DNA of 64,000 nt, from NCBI RefSeq assembly GCF_021354595.1, contig NZ_JADWYJ010000002.1, positions 682,001-746,000 of the forward strand. Direction: 5' to 3'. The notes below the pieces were generated by a model. It was not told the DNA's origin and did no database searches. It saw only the letters and a program-made list of their open reading frames with translations. The translations under genes were made by a program, and so were the position numbers. This document shows positions 63,773 to 64,000 of the stretch, piece after piece. Position 1 is the first letter of the stretch; every line of letters starts with the position of its first letter. This DNA is from Maribellus sp. CM-23. Lineage in GTDB: Bacteria > Bacteroidota > Bacteroidia > Bacteroidales > Prolixibacteraceae.

Positions 63773-64000
63773 TCAGGAATCTGCATTGCTCATGTAATAC
63801 TCCACTACAATATCTTGTTTGTCATCGTTTTTTTCTCCTGGCAAAGTGGAGCTTTTCTCTTCCAAGGCTTTTAAGCGGGCTTCCAACTCCAACAGCTTTT
63901 TCTGAAATTCCTGTTGGTTGTCCTGTCCTTTATCTATACTGGTTTCAAGAGCAACAATTTCATCCTGAATTTCTTTAAACCGTACATTTAGCCTATTTAA
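63773..64000 (-). CDS. C-terminal fragment of a coiled-coil protein (5' end beyond window)
   Basis: The minus frame is open from the window edge for 75 codons to TGA (63773-63775). The visible segment has heptad-like Leu/Ile spacing (KEIQDEIVALETSIDKG, EFQKKLLELEARLKALEEK), a coiled coil of about 45 residues, then a polar tail ending in EYYMSNADS. No family can be named. It converges on the AAA+ gene with a 12-bp gap. Confidence 0.65.
   Translation of the reverse strand, partial: LNRLNVRFKEIQDEIVALETSIDKGQDNQQEFQKKLLELEARLKALEEKSSTLPGEKNDDKQDIVVEYYMSNADS

Overview
The window reads as a Bacteroidota chromosome, most like marine or sediment Marinilabiliales/Prolixibacteraceae; the phylum call is firm and the family is a guess from protein style. 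The evidence is four SusC/SusD pairs, FecR-type anti-sigma/ECF sigma modules, many lipoproteins with a short signal and lipobox Cys, TAnnTTTG promoter boxes, and start sites with little Shine-Dalgarno signal. No rRNA, tRNA, CRISPR array or insertion sequence was seen. Nearly everything lies on the minus strand, so operons read from high to low coordinates.

Region 1 (1-12960) is a complete polysaccharide utilization locus (PUL): ECF sigma, FecR, SusC, SusD, a three-domain calcineurin-like phosphoesterase lipoprotein, an ACS-type MFS permease, a second phosphoesterase, an FAD oxidoreductase, and an endonuclease/exonuclease/phosphatase-family lipoprotein cut by the window edge. It has no obvious glycosidase and is rich in phosphoesterases. 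Region 2 (13374-20827) is a minimal PUL with only sigma, FecR, SusC and SusD. Its SusC/SusD resemble those of region 5. Region 3 (21221-37402) has sigma, FecR, SusC and SusD, followed by two tandem paralogous lipoproteins (jelly-roll plus barrel, no family recognised), a further barrel-type putative glycosidase, a sialate-O-acetylesterase-like enzyme and a GH78-type alpha-L-rhamnosidase. A DUF2264 protein (37639-39693) stands alone next to a 0.7-kb palindrome-rich non-coding stretch.

Regions 4 and 5 (40416-62009) look like a glycerophosphate scavenging island. Around a divergent DeoR-family regulator (46306-47070) lie two operons. One encodes a polyol-permease-like MFS, a glycerol-1-phosphate dehydrogenase, a HAD-IIA phosphatase, a GlpT-like antiporter and an SGNH hydrolase. 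The other encodes GlpD, a glycerophosphodiester phosphodiesterase lipoprotein, a surface lipoprotein, SusC/SusD without the sigma/FecR arm, a GH78-clan glycosidase, a three-domain phosphoesterase and a helveticin-J-like lipoprotein. The two operons share a promoter/leader element in the same internal register. Working model: an outer-membrane SusCD pair takes up a glycerophosphate-decorated glycan; periplasmic or surface enzymes strip sugar and glycerophosphate; GlpT imports glycerophosphate; the G1P dehydrogenase and GlpD then send both stereoisomers to dihydroxyacetone phosphate.

The right edge (62411-64000) changes subject: a plus-strand AAA+ ATPase like those of extracellular contractile injection systems, converging on the coiled-coil C-terminus of a cut gene.
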